A stretch of 64,000 nucleotides of DNA from JAJPXC01 sp964510535 (GTDB lineage Bacteria; Bacteroidota; Bacteroidia; Bacteroidales; Muribaculaceae): positions 1-64,000 of the forward strand of contig CAZECG010000001.1 of NCBI GenBank assembly GCA_964510535.1, in the 5' to 3' direction. The notes beneath the pieces are model-generated. The model saw nothing but the letters and a program-made list of their open reading frames with translations. It was not told the DNA's origin and ran no database searches. Shown here piece after piece: positions 41,792-50,886 of this stretch; within the stretch, counting starts at the first letter, position 1; the number at the start of each line of letters is the position of its first letter. Both the position numbers and the translations under genes were made by a program.

Positions 41792-43228
41792 TCACTCCTT
41801 GTTCAAAAGCCCCTCTTCTTTAAGACAGTTTATGACTGAGAACAAAATTCCGTTAATAAACTGGCCGCTCTTGGGAGTGCTGTAACAATTGGCGATTTCT
41901 ATATACTCGTTGAGTGTGACAGGGATAGGTATAGAGGGGAAATGGAGAAGCTCGGTGATGGCAGCAATCATGATAACTATATCCATGAACGCGAGTCGCT
42001 CGCTGTCCCATTGCTCCCGATTGATGAAACGGTCAATATAGGAGCGGTAAAGGTCGCGGTTGTCGACAGCTTTGATGAAAAGCTGCGGCCCGAACACCGC
42101 GTCGTCATCATCCTTATACATCGGTAACAGCTTGACATCCTCGCCGCCGCTATTCGCAAACCGGCGTATGGTTTTCAACACAAACGTACCCATTATCTGC
42201 AGGTCGTCGTTCCAATAAACCGACTTCGATTCAAGTGTGTCGGCAAGAGCGTCGCTGGGCAATATGATATTTTTCATCACCTGCCGCCAAAATTCGCAAT
42301 CAGCGGCAAAATCAGTCGACGGAGCCTCCATATATTCACGATACAAGTCCGACTCTACTATTTTGTTAAGCAAATCTTTAACCATGAAATAGTCGCCCTC
42401 CCACGATAGCGGGGTTTTCTTGGCAAACTCTGCCATATCGGCATTCGACTCTATCGCCGCCACAAATGCGTTATCGGCAAAACGGGTGTTGGGATTCAGC
42501 TCCTCCGGGGTCGGAAGGAACTTGTTTTTGTTTGCATCTTGCCGCAACTCCTCTTCGCGTGTAATCTCGACCGGCAGCATCAGCATCGCGTGATACAGTT
42601 CGTAGGCTTTCGCGAGCGAAGCATCGAGCGAATTGCGAGCCCCGGCAAGCATCGAGCGGGTATCGTTGTAATTGTTAAGGGTATCGAGCACCATCTGCAA
42701 CCCTCGGTCGAAACCTGCGCCTGTATAAGCGGCATCTTGACGCAACACATCTTGAAGCAGAGGATTATTCGCTATAACCGTGCGCAATATCACGCTCCAG
42801 AAATGCACGTCATCTTTCAGCTCAGGCTTTTTGATTTTTTTATAATCGATAAATGCGGGAGTCGCCACTATTGTTTGGTGGAGACGCATCACAATCGGGT
42901 CAAGCTCCGCGATTCCCGAAGTCCCTCTGAGTATGATTTCACGAATATTGTCGTCGCCGGCAAGAGAGGTGGCCAAGCGGCTACCTGCCAATGGGTTGCT
43001 GTGGCCAAGCGAGGCAAGAGGATGCGCAGTGGCTTCGCTTCCGTTTTTGACGCTAAGCCCCGACAGCTCCAATATCAAAAGCAACAAATCAAGATAGACC
43101 GCATAAGCATACTTCCTGTCTCGGGAAGTGGTATCGGGAGCCGATTCAATTTTAAACTCACTTCGGGTCAACAGATAGGAGTATAACATCTGAACGACCT
43201 TGATTCTTATTAAAGCGCGATTAATCAT
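41792..43228 (-). CDS. nusB: NusB-family transcription antitermination protein, extended
   Basis: A 478-residue protein. The N-terminus MINRALIRIKVVQMLYSYLL and the C-terminus (EQWDSERLAFMDIVIMIAAITELLHF, PVTLNEYIEIANCYSTPKSGQFINGILFSVI) match the two ends of the NusB fold, which acts in rRNA antitermination with NusE. Typical NusB has ~140 residues and Bacteroides forms have ~300; here ~330 residues lie between the two ends. The conserved late Y/F-x-x-P-K-S-x-x-F-I-N-G-I/V-L stretch makes the assignment firm; what the extra helical region does is unknown. Confidence 0.85.
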   Translation of the reverse strand: MINRALIRIKVVQMLYSYLLTRSEFKIESAPDTTSRDRKYAYAVYLDLLLLILELSGLSVKNGSEATAHPLASLGHSNPLAGSRLATSLAGDDNIREIILRGTSGIAELDPIVMRLHQTIVATPAFIDYKKIKKPELKDDVHFWSVILRTVIANNPLLQDVLRQDAAYTGAGFDRGLQMVLDTLNNYNDTRSMLAGARNSLDASLAKAYELYHAMLMLPVEITREEELRQDANKNKFLPTPEELNPNTRFADNAFVAAIESNADMAEFAKKTPLSWEGDYFMVKDLLNKIVESDLYREYMEAPSTDFAADCEFWRQVMKNIILPSDALADTLESKSVYWNDDLQIMGTFVLKTIRRFANSGGEDVKLLPMYKDDDDAVFGPQLFIKAVDNRDLYRSYIDRFINREQWDSERLAFMDIVIMIAAITELLHFPSIPIPVTLNEYIEIANCYSTPKSGQFINGILFSVINCLKEEGLLNKE

Positions 43229-43301
43229 GACTTGTATGTTCTATTATTTCTTCCGCGAAATTACTAAAAATATCTTTACTCGGACTATGGCCGACGTTGA
43301 A

Positions 43302-44339
43302 TTATTCGCCGGCAAGAGGATTCCAGCCTTGCGCGCGCAGCTCCATTTCGCCGCCATCGCGGGTGACAAGGGCGCAGCCGAGGTCTTGACGAGTGATGTG
43401 GCCTATCACTTTTACCCCCTTGATTTTCTCAATTTTTTCATGACAATGCAGCGGCACCGTGAACAGTAGTTCATAATCCTCACCGCCGTTAAGAGCCGCG
43501 GTCACGAGATTCATGTTCAGCTCCTCGGCCATGATAGCCGTCTGGTAGTCAATGGGAATACGGTCCTCATATACACGGCAACCGGCGTGACTCTGTTTAC
43601 AGATGTGCAACAGTTCCGACGACAGGCCGTCAGAGACATCCATCATCGCAGTCGGCACAATACCGGCTTTGTCAAGTTCCTCAATTATGTCGCGGCGCGC
43701 CTCAGGTTTGAGCTGACGCTCTACAAGATATTCCTTGCCCTGGAACTGGGGTTGGAAATCCGTTTTGCCCACCGAAGCCACTTTCTCGCGTTCAAGCAGT
43801 TGCAGTCCCATGTATGCCGCACCGAGATCGCCGCTGACACAAATCAAGTCGGTGTCTTTAGCGCCGTCGCGGTAGACGATTTTATCCTTGGGCGCATCGC
43901 CGATACAGGTTATAGAAATCACCAAACCTTGACGCGACGACGTGGTATCGCCCCCGACAATGTCCACTCCGTAAATCTCGCACGCGAGCCTGATGCCGCT
44001 GTAAAGAGCCTCGATATGCTCCACCGTGAATCGTTTCGATATGCCAAGCGACACGGTAATCTGACGCGGGCGGCCGTTCATGGCGTAAATATCTGAGAAG
44101 TTAACGACAGCCGATTTATAACCTAAATGCTTCAAAGGCACATAAGTCAAGTCGAAATGCACACCCTCAAGCAACAGGTCGGTGGTGACGAGCACTTCTG
44201 TTTCTTTATAGTCGAGTACCGCGCCGTCATCCCCCACCCCGCGTAGGGTGGAGGCGTTGACGGGCTGTAACCCCTCGGTGAGACGGTCAATAAGGCCGAA
44301 CTCGCCGAGTTGGGATATTTCTGTCTGAGTTTCGCTCAT
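43302..44339 (-). CDS. thiL: thiamine-monophosphate kinase
   Basis: A 345-residue ATP-grasp-like (PurM/ThiL fold) kinase making thiamine diphosphate: GEFGLIDRLTEGL, VGDDGAVLDYKETEVLVTTDLLLEGVHFDL (metal-binding D-D and D), VVNFSDIYAMNGRPRQITVSLG, DIVGGDTTSSRQGLVISIT, and MMDVSDGLSSELLHICKQS. It lies between nusB and punA on the same strand, ~73 nt from nusB. Confidence 0.95.
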   Translation of the reverse strand: MSETQTEISQLGEFGLIDRLTEGLQPVNASTLRGVGDDGAVLDYKETEVLVTTDLLLEGVHFDLTYVPLKHLGYKSAVVNFSDIYAMNGRPRQITVSLGISKRFTVEHIEALYSGIRLACEIYGVDIVGGDTTSSRQGLVISITCIGDAPKDKIVYRDGAKDTDLICVSGDLGAAYMGLQLLEREKVASVGKTDFQPQFQGKEYLVERQLKPEARRDIIEELDKAGIVPTAMMDVSDGLSSELLHICKQSHAGCRVYEDRIPIDYQTAIMAEELNMNLVTAALNGGEDYELLFTVPLHCHEKIEKIKGVKVIGHITRQDLGCALVTRDGGEMELRAQGWNPLAGE

Positions 44340-44373
44340 TTCCGTTTTTTGATTAGAAAAAAGCCGGTCGCTA

Positions 44374-45186
44374 TCAGCATTTGGCCACTAATTCCTTCAT
44401 GATTTCCATCATCACAGGCTGGGCTTTCTCAGCCGCGCGCTGCACCTCCTCATGAGAGGGAACGTCGGTGACATCCTTCCCGCCGAGATCGGTGATAACC
44501 GACACGCCGAACACTTCCATATCGCCGTGGCGCGCCACAATGACTTCGGGAACTGTCGACATCCCTACAGCGTCACCACCGATGATACGGAAATACTCAT
44601 ATTCAGCCGGGGTCTCGAATGTCGGGCCGGGAGTGCCAACATACACGCCGTGCATCACCCTGATGCCGCGCTCGGCGGCTATGCCGTCGGCAAGAGCTAT
44701 AAGGCGGTGGCTATAAGGCTCGGTCATCGCCGGGAAACGCGGGCCAAGCTCATTATAGTTTTTCCCGCGCAACGGATTTTCGGGGAAAAGGTTGATATGG
44801 TCGGTGATTATCATGATGTCACCCACCTTAAACTCTTTGTTCATGCCACCCGCGGCGTTCGACACAAACAGAGTGTTGACCCCCAACGCTTTCATCACGC
44901 GCACCGGGAATGTCACCTGCTTCATGTCATACCCCTCATAATAGTGGAAACGTCCCTGCATGGCCATCACGCGCTTTTCGCCGAGGCGACCGAAAATCAA
45001 GTTGCCGCTATGGCCTTCCACAGTCGAAACGGGGAAATTGGGGATTTCAGTGTATGGGATGTATTGCTTATCTTCAATATGGTCAACTAAGGCTCCAAGG
45101 CCGGTTCCGAGAATAATTGCGGTTTCTGGGATGTCGGTGACGCGCGTTCTGATGTAGTCGGCGGTCTGGCGGATTTTTTCTAACAT
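44374..45186 (-). CDS. punA: purine-nucleoside phosphorylase
   Basis: A 270-residue trimeric-type PNP: TAIILGTGLGALVDHIED, VEGHSGNLIFGRLGEKRVMAMQGRFHYYEGYDM, LFVSNAAGGMNKEFKVGDIMIITDHIN, and GVYVGTPGPTFETPAEYEYFRIIGGDAVGMSTVPE. It cleaves purine (deoxy)nucleosides with phosphate in salvage. Separated from lpxK by 91 nt with no other feature. Confidence 0.95.
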   Translation of the reverse strand: MLEKIRQTADYIRTRVTDIPETAIILGTGLGALVDHIEDKQYIPYTEIPNFPVSTVEGHSGNLIFGRLGEKRVMAMQGRFHYYEGYDMKQVTFPVRVMKALGVNTLFVSNAAGGMNKEFKVGDIMIITDHINLFPENPLRGKNYNELGPRFPAMTEPYSHRLIALADGIAAERGIRVMHGVYVGTPGPTFETPAEYEYFRIIGGDAVGMSTVPEVIVARHGDMEVFGVSVITDLGGKDVTDVPSHEEVQRAAEKAQPVMMEIMKELVAKC

Positions 45187-45277
45187 AGATTCTTAGTTTT
45201 AAAGTTAACGATTGAACGGTATTTATAGCACCGCTATCACCCCCGATGTTGTGAAGCGATAGCCGGATGGTATGATT

Positions 45278-46372
45278 TTAACTGTTAATTTTACCAAGTC
45301 TGAGAGTTTTCACGAGGTCTTCGGTAAAAGTGGCCGACGACTGCGCATCCATCTCGACGGTTATAGGCAGGTAGAATATCGCCGCTTTCAACCGATGCGG
45401 GAAGTAGGGATTGGTCGACAGCCTGACTGCGTCCTTTTCCGTGGTTATGATAATCTTGCGGTCACCACTCAGCTCGTCATAACGCTTGGCGATGGCATCG
45501 ATGTCGCGGCGCGTGAAATTGTGATGGTCGGGAAATATGGTCAGTTTCACAGAGGCGCGGTAGCGCGACAGATACTTGACAAACGGTTTCGGATTAGCGA
45601 TACCCGAAATTGCCATTATCGTGTCATCCTCAGTCAAGTAATCGAGTGTCGGGGCGTGTTCGGCGGTGTCGGGATAGAGCGCGACGAGTTTCCCATAGCT
45701 GTAGCGCGAGAAATACAGGCTCTGACAAGGGAACAGGTCAAGATTTTTCTTGAATATCCTGTACTCAATAGGTTTGAGCTGGTCGGGACATTTTGTGACG
45801 ACGACCATATCGGCGCGGTCTATAGCCGAGGCCGGCTCGCGCAAACGCCCAAGCGGCATCAGGTTATCCATGAAAAACGGGCGGTTAAACTCTGTCAACA
45901 CTATGGAAACCGTCGGCTTGACATAACGGTGTTGGAAAGCATCGTCAAGGACAATGAGATTGATTCCCGGGTCAATTTTCAACAACTCGTCGATACCCGC
46001 GCAGCGGTCTTCACACACAGCCAAGCGCATCGCATCGCCATACTTTTGAAAAATCTGGTAAGGCTCATCTCCTATGTCGGCAGGAGTCGAACGGCGCGAC
46101 GCGAGGACAAAGCCCTTGGTCTTGCGCTTATAACCGCGGCTTATTACACCTATGCGGTAGCGATAGCGCAATGCATCGATGACGAACTCGGTGTGTGGAG
46201 TTTTACCGGTCCCGCCGACAGCGATGTTGCCCACTACTAAGACAGGGACATCAAACTCCCGTTGCCTCAGCACACCTAAACGAAACATCAAGTTGCGCAG
46301 ATACACCCCCGCGCCGTAGAGTTTGCTCAACGGCAACAGCACGACTGTCGATATGAATTTGTTGGGGGCCAC
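45278..46372 (-). CDS. lpxK: tetraacyldisaccharide 4'-kinase
   Basis: A 364-residue inner-membrane-associated kinase of lipid A synthesis: the N-terminal amphipathic/membrane helix (FISTVVLLPLSKLYGAGVYLRN), P-loop VVGNIAVGGTGKTPHTEFV (~residues 45-63), GYKRKTKGFV, and NLIVLDDAFQHRYVKPT (Walker B). It phosphorylates the 4' position of the lipid A disaccharide. The start is GTG; no in-frame ATG is near. It follows sppA by 35 nt and is probably co-transcribed with it. Confidence 0.94.
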   Translation of the reverse strand: MAPNKFISTVVLLPLSKLYGAGVYLRNLMFRLGVLRQREFDVPVLVVGNIAVGGTGKTPHTEFVIDALRYRYRIGVISRGYKRKTKGFVLASRRSTPADIGDEPYQIFQKYGDAMRLAVCEDRCAGIDELLKIDPGINLIVLDDAFQHRYVKPTVSIVLTEFNRPFFMDNLMPLGRLREPASAIDRADMVVVTKCPDQLKPIEYRIFKKNLDLFPCQSLYFSRYSYGKLVALYPDTAEHAPTLDYLTEDDTIMAISGIANPKPFVKYLSRYRASVKLTIFPDHHNFTRRDIDAIAKRYDELSGDRKIIITTEKDAVRLSTNPYFPHRLKAAIFYLPITVEMDAQSSATFTEDLVKTLRLGKINS

Positions 46373-46407
46373 AGGACTATAACTTGTCTATTCTTAGGTA
46401 GTCAGAT

Positions 46408-48177
46408 TTACTTAAGTTCGATATACTCCATGCGGCACTGCACAGGTTCAAGCGTGCCTATGCGGCGCACGGTTTGATAGATTTCGTATGACTCGCCGAG
46501 CTGACGTTCTACCGCTACGGCTTCAGCTTCGTCTCTGACAGCCAACAGCATCTGCAAAAATGTCGGGTTTTGCTGAGGATAAACGCTAACGGTGTATTTT
46601 TTCAGTTTCAGCTCCTGAGCCATGTCGCTGATAGCGTCGTTGAGCGTACCGAAGCGGTCGACAAGACCTATTTTCTTTGCCATCACACCGTCCCACACGC
46701 GACCTTCGGCGATAGCCTTGATTGAGTCCGCGCTCACTCCGCGGCCCTCGGCGCAACGCCCCACGAATGTCTCGTAGCCGCGGTTGATGCGGCGTTGCAT
46801 CGCAGCACGCTCAACCGGTGTGAGCGGGTCGGTGAGATTCATGAATGTCGGATGGGCGTTAGACCCGACGGTTGATGTGGTGATGCCTATCTTGTCGTTA
46901 AGCAACGTTTTCACGCAGGGAATCATGCCGAAAATGCCGATTGACCCGGTGAGAGTCTGAGGAGATGCGTAGATGCGGTCGGCCCCGCACGATATATAGT
47001 AGCCACCCGACGCAGCCACATCTCCCATCGAGACATAGAGCGGCTTCCCTTTCGACTTGAACCGCTCAAGCGCTTCCCAGATTTGCTCCGATGCAAACGC
47101 GCTGCCGCCGCCGGAATTGACGCGGAGCACTAAGCCGTCGACATCGTCATCATCGGCAAGGTCAAAAATCTCAGGCACCATCGCTTCGGCCGATATACCT
47201 TCTTTGCCGCTGTCAACTATGTCGCCCACGGCATATAGCACAGCGATATGATGATCTTTATCATCGTTTTTGTAAATGCTGCGCACCTCGGCATACTGCG
47301 ACGGGGTAATCATCCGCAAATCATCGCGGTCGTCGCGGTTAGACTTCGATGCGAGAATATCTTCAAACTCATGGCGGTACACCGTACGGTCAACCACCTT
47401 GTTGGCGACCAATTCCGATGCTGACCATGTGACGCAGAGCGAGTCGGCCCAGTTATTGACATCAGACGGGCTGACGCCGCGGTTCTTGCTGATTATGGGG
47501 GTCAGAGTGTTCCAGATGCCGTCGACATAGCCCATGGTCTGTTCGCGGCTGGCCTCACTCATCTTGTCTAAGATATACGGCTCGACCGCGCTTTTATAGG
47601 TGCCCACCTTGATTACCTGGACATCCACACCGACCTTATCGAGAAGGTTTTTAAAGAAAAGCACCGTCGACGAAAGTCCCGAAATCTCCACAAGGCCTTC
47701 GGGGTTGACATACACCGAGTCTGCAGCCGATGCAATCAGATAATCGCCCTGAGTGTAATAATCACCATAGGCAAGCACCCACTTACCGCTTTTCTTAAAC
47801 GTTTCGATAGCCTTGACTATCTCACAGCGCGTAGCTATCCCGGCCGACGAACCGACGCAGTTGATATATATGCCGTCGATAGCCTTGTCATCAGCGGCGT
47901 TAAGTATCGAATTGACAATCTGATTCAGCGCAAGTTTCTCTTTCTTTTCTTCAAGCCCGTATAGTTCATCAAACAGGCTACCCATTCTGGGGAGCTCCTC
48001 TATCTGGCCCGACAAGTCGATACGCAAAATCGTATGCTCATTCAGACCCACGCGGTCGCTCTTACCCGACAACATCAGTGAAACCGCGATTACGCATACC
48101 AGTATAAAAAACAAAAAGGCCGACAACCATATAGCTGCGAGGCTACCGGTGAATGCTATGAAAAAACGTTTCAACAT
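46408..48177 (-). CDS. sppA: signal peptide peptidase SppA, 67-kDa type
   Basis: A 589-residue membrane-anchored serine protease with two tandem Clp/crotonase-like domains. One N-terminal membrane helix (AAIWLSAFLFFILVCVIAVSLML); the first domain holds the catalytic lysine region (VDVQVIKVGTYKSAVEPYI), the second the nucleophilic serine (VSMGDVAASGGYYISCGADRI). The RVNSGGGSAFASE loop is typical. It degrades cleaved signal peptides in the membrane. The ATG at 48177 is chosen; the ORF extends ten codons upstream. A full promoter is at 48314-48343, giving a leader of ~130 nt. Confidence 0.94.
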   Translation of the reverse strand: MLKRFFIAFTGSLAAIWLSAFLFFILVCVIAVSLMLSGKSDRVGLNEHTILRIDLSGQIEELPRMGSLFDELYGLEEKKEKLALNQIVNSILNAADDKAIDGIYINCVGSSAGIATRCEIVKAIETFKKSGKWVLAYGDYYTQGDYLIASAADSVYVNPEGLVEISGLSSTVLFFKNLLDKVGVDVQVIKVGTYKSAVEPYILDKMSEASREQTMGYVDGIWNTLTPIISKNRGVSPSDVNNWADSLCVTWSASELVANKVVDRTVYRHEFEDILASKSNRDDRDDLRMITPSQYAEVRSIYKNDDKDHHIAVLYAVGDIVDSGKEGISAEAMVPEIFDLADDDDVDGLVLRVNSGGGSAFASEQIWEALERFKSKGKPLYVSMGDVAASGGYYISCGADRIYASPQTLTGSIGIFGMIPCVKTLLNDKIGITTSTVGSNAHPTFMNLTDPLTPVERAAMQRRINRGYETFVGRCAEGRGVSADSIKAIAEGRVWDGVMAKKIGLVDRFGTLNDAISDMAQELKLKKYTVSVYPQQNPTFLQMLLAVRDEAEAVAVERQLGESYEIYQTVRRIGTLEPVQCRMEYIELK

Positions 48178-48313
48178 AATTTTCTCAGAATATGCGCATC
48201 GCCGCATAGACCATTTGCTATCAGCGATTTATATTGATAAAATGTTATTGACTAAATGTTAGTTCTTCTCGCGGGGCGCAACCGCTCGCGACAGCCACTG
48301 CCCTTGGAGGTTA

Positions 48314-48343
48314 CAAAGTTAATTATTAGAGCAATCTATCCAA
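48314..48343 (-). promoter_or_regulatory. promoter of sppA-lpxK
   Basis: On the minus strand TTG (48343-48341), 19 nt spacer, TAACTTTG (48321-48314). The ~130-nt leader (48178-48306) has no recognised motif. Confidence 0.65.
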
Positions 48344-48355
48344 AATAAAATTAAC

Positions 48356-48363
48356 TAATTTTG
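48356..48363 (+). promoter_or_regulatory. -7 element of the YgjP-like gene
   Basis: TAATTTTG, 14 nt before the ATG at 48378; no -33 TTG. Confidence 0.45.
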
Positions 48364-48377
48364 CATATAAATTTCAG

Positions 48378-48941
48378 ATGGAAAGAATAAAAATCAGATA
48401 CCGAACCACAACCCGCCTAAGAATGAGCGTAGGCGTGAACGGCGACATCAACGTTTCGGCGCCCTGCGGCACACCCCGCGAAGTCATCCAATCGTTTATC
48501 GACAAAAACAGCGAATGGATTACCCGCGCCCGGGAAAAAGCCGGACAACGCCGCTCCGCCCGCGACGAGTTTTTCAGTAGACTCCCGCTCTCGAGCGACC
48601 GTGAAGCCCGCGAGACGACACGCCGCATGAACGAGCTGATACTACCCTTAGTTAGGAAACACGCCGCCGAGATGGGTGTCAACCCCACGGTGATACGCTA
48701 TCGAGCCACCCGCTCCCGGCTCGGAAGCTGCTGCAAAGCGACCGGTAAAATAATGTTCAGCGTCTACCTGCTGCTGTTTCCTGAATGGATTGCTGAACAC
48801 GTTGTGGTCCACGAACTCGCCCACTTAATCGAGCCTAACCACGGCCCGGGCTTTTACCGCCTGATGGACCGCCATTTCCCGCGCTGGCGCGAGGCGCGGC
48901 AGGCCACTCGCAAGATTTTAGCGCAGACCCAAAACAATTAG
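48378..48941 (+). CDS. YgjP-like (DUF45/M48-type) metallopeptidase
   Basis: A 187-residue protein with the SprT/YgjP zinc motif HVVVHELAHLIEPNHGPGFYRLMDRHFPRW (~residues 150-180: H-E-x-x-H plus a later H) and the typical YRATRSRLGSCCKATGKIMFSVYLLLFPEW before it. The N-terminus (RIKIRYRTTTRLRMSVGVNGDINVSAPCG) is the small beta part of DUF45. Family members are often called M48 peptidases; the substrate is unknown. No membrane segment. Confidence 0.9.
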   Translation: MERIKIRYRTTTRLRMSVGVNGDINVSAPCGTPREVIQSFIDKNSEWITRAREKAGQRRSARDEFFSRLPLSSDREARETTRRMNELILPLVRKHAAEMGVNPTVIRYRATRSRLGSCCKATGKIMFSVYLLLFPEWIAEHVVVHELAHLIEPNHGPGFYRLMDRHFPRWREARQATRKILAQTQNN

Positions 48942-48953
48942 CCGCTTATTTGT

Positions 48954-48961
48954 TACTTTTG
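48954..48961 (+). promoter_or_regulatory. -7 element of the YihY-like gene
   Basis: TACTTTTG, 21 nt before the chosen ATG (48983); it lies inside the longer open frame that begins at 48950, which argues for the downstream start. Confidence 0.45.
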
Positions 48962-48982
48962 CATTTGATAACCACCGGCATC

Positions 48983-50353
48983 ATGAAAAAAGAGAAGAGC
49001 AACATCAACCGCCGCCGACCGTTGTCGGCTCTGATTCCGAGGATTGCCGTAATCCTCCGCAAGCAATACCACTACTGCACCGAAGGCGTTTGGAGCGACA
49101 CTCGCAGAACTCTGACGCTCAACATATTGCGGACTATCAACCTGTCGGTCAAATCGTTTCTAAACGCCGACCTTCAGGCCCGCGCCGCCGCCCTCACCTA
49201 TCGCACTATGCTCGCCATAGTCCCCGCGCTTGCGCTGCTTTTAGCCATCGGCCGTGGGTTCGGACTGCAAGACTTTTTGATTCAAGAACTTTTTGATGCT
49301 TTCCCGGCTCAAAAAGAGGCGCTCGCCACAGCCTTCCAGTTTGTCGACTCATACCTCTCGCAATCCTCCGGCGGACTGTTTGTCGGGGTCGGCATCGTGT
49401 TCCTCCTCTACACACTTATCTCGCTGCTCGGGTCAGTTGAAGATTCATTCAACATCATTTGGGGGGTCAAACATGGACGCGGCATAGGCCGCAAACTGAC
49501 CGACTACACTGCCATATTGCTCATACTCCCGGTATTGATGATATGCTCAAGCGGATTATCGCTATATATGTCTACCGCGCTCCACAAGCTGCTCCCGTTC
49601 AGATTTCTGACCCCGGCCATCTCATTGGCCATCGACTTTGCGTCGCTCGTCATCACATGGCTGTTTTTCGCGGGAGTCTATATGCTCATTCCCAACACCA
49701 AGGTGAAATTCACTAATGCGTTGCTTGCAGGCGCGCTATCCGGCACCAGCTTCATCATTTTGCAATGGATATTTGTCTCCGGGCAGATGTATGTGGCTCG
49801 CTACAACGCTATCTACGGCAGCTTCTCTCTCATCCCGTTACTGCTTATTTGGCTACAACTCACTTGGGTTATCACCCTCGCCGGAGCAGTGCTATGTTAC
49901 TCTTCCCAAAACATCTTCCACTTCAGTTTCGACAACCATATTTCTCACATATCAGCCAACTATAGGCGCAAAATCATACTTGCCATTCTCTCTATCGTCG
50001 CCAAGCGTTTCGAGCAAAACTTGCCGCCGCTAACCAACCGCGACTTTGCCGTCAACTACAACCTGCCGCCGCGAATGGTGACCGACATAACGGCCAGGCT
50101 CGTCGACTGCGGACTGCTGTCGGTCGTGCTGACCGGCGACAACGGCGAGGAACGCGGTTTCCAGCCTGCCATCCCTCCCGAAAGCCTCACCCTCGGTTAC
50201 GCGCTCGACAAGATTGCCCGCAAGGGAATCGACGACTTCATCCCCGGCTTCAGCACACGGTTTTCCCAACTAATCAACGTCGTCGATGGAATTGACAGAG
50301 CGACCTACGAACAGGCCGACAAAATCAAGCTCGCCGACCTCGAAATCAAATAA
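48983..50353 (+). CDS. YihY/BrkB family membrane protein
   Basis: A 456-residue protein with six membrane helices in its first two thirds: LQARAAALTYRTMLAIVPALALLLAIG (conserved A-A-x-x-Y-x-x-x-x-x-x-P), LIKLGSVEDSFNIIWGVKHGR-like loop, and a C-terminal ~130-residue cytosolic domain (RDFAVNYNLPPRMVTDITARLVDCGLL) resembling a winged helix. The family was once misnamed ribonuclease BN; its function is unsettled. The C-terminal extension is common in Bacteroidota. Confidence 0.9.
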   Translation: MKKEKSNINRRRPLSALIPRIAVILRKQYHYCTEGVWSDTRRTLTLNILRTINLSVKSFLNADLQARAAALTYRTMLAIVPALALLLAIGRGFGLQDFLIQELFDAFPAQKEALATAFQFVDSYLSQSSGGLFVGVGIVFLLYTLISLLGSVEDSFNIIWGVKHGRGIGRKLTDYTAILLILPVLMICSSGLSLYMSTALHKLLPFRFLTPAISLAIDFASLVITWLFFAGVYMLIPNTKVKFTNALLAGALSGTSFIILQWIFVSGQMYVARYNAIYGSFSLIPLLLIWLQLTWVITLAGAVLCYSSQNIFHFSFDNHISHISANYRRKIILAILSIVAKRFEQNLPPLTNRDFAVNYNLPPRMVTDITARLVDCGLLSVVLTGDNGEERGFQPAIPPESLTLGYALDKIARKGIDDFIPGFSTRFSQLINVVDGIDRATYEQADKIKLADLEIK

Positions 50354-50398
50354 AAAGGAATTGTCAAACAATAATTAACCCACTAATTTTTTTCAGCA

Positions 50399-50773
50399 AT
50401 GAAAAAACCAATCTCTACCGCCAAGGCCCCCGGTGCAATCGGGCCTTACAGTCAGGCCATTGATGCCGGCCCCCTGTTGTTTATCTCCGGTCAGATTCCC
50501 GTCAATCCCGCCACCGGCGAGATTCCCGAAGGGATAGCCGCACAGACGACGCAATCTATCACCAACATCAAAGCTATCCTCGCCGAAGCCGGATGCTCAA
50601 TCGACAACGTGGTCAAAACCACAGTCTTCCTCGCCGACATGAGCCTGTTTGCCGAGATGAACCAAATTTACGCCCAACATTTCACCGCACCGTTCCCGGC
50701 ACGCTCGGCGGTTGCTGTCAAAGAACTACCCAAACAAGTTCTCGTCGAAATTGAGGTTATAGCCGTCAAATAA
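50399..50773 (+). CDS. ridA: RidA family enamine/imine deaminase
   Basis: A 124-residue YjgF/RidA protein: KAPGAIGPYSQAIDAGPLLFISGQIPVNPATGE, VKTTVFLADMSLFAEMNQIYAQHF, and the substrate-binding arginine and glutamate in FPARSAVAVKELPKQVLVEIE. It hydrolyses reactive enamines such as 2-aminoacrylate to ketoacids. Downstream, 50808-50836 holds a shared terminator with convergent folC. Confidence 0.96.
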   Translation: MKKPISTAKAPGAIGPYSQAIDAGPLLFISGQIPVNPATGEIPEGIAAQTTQSITNIKAILAEAGCSIDNVVKTTVFLADMSLFAEMNQIYAQHFTAPFPARSAVAVKELPKQVLVEIEVIAVK

Positions 50774-50807
50774 TCGGCGACACAGATATACCAATCTCTA
50801 ACGCAGG

Positions 50808-50836
50808 AGTCGCTTTGCATCATCGGCAAAGCGACT
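50808..50836. terminator. bidirectional terminator between ridA and folC
   Basis: A perfect 11-bp stem (50808-50818 with 50826-50836) with a 7-nt loop, between convergent genes. Confidence 0.75.
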
Positions 50837-50886
50837 TCCGTTTATAGGGGCAATATAAAAACAGCCCGTCACAAATAAATACTTGA

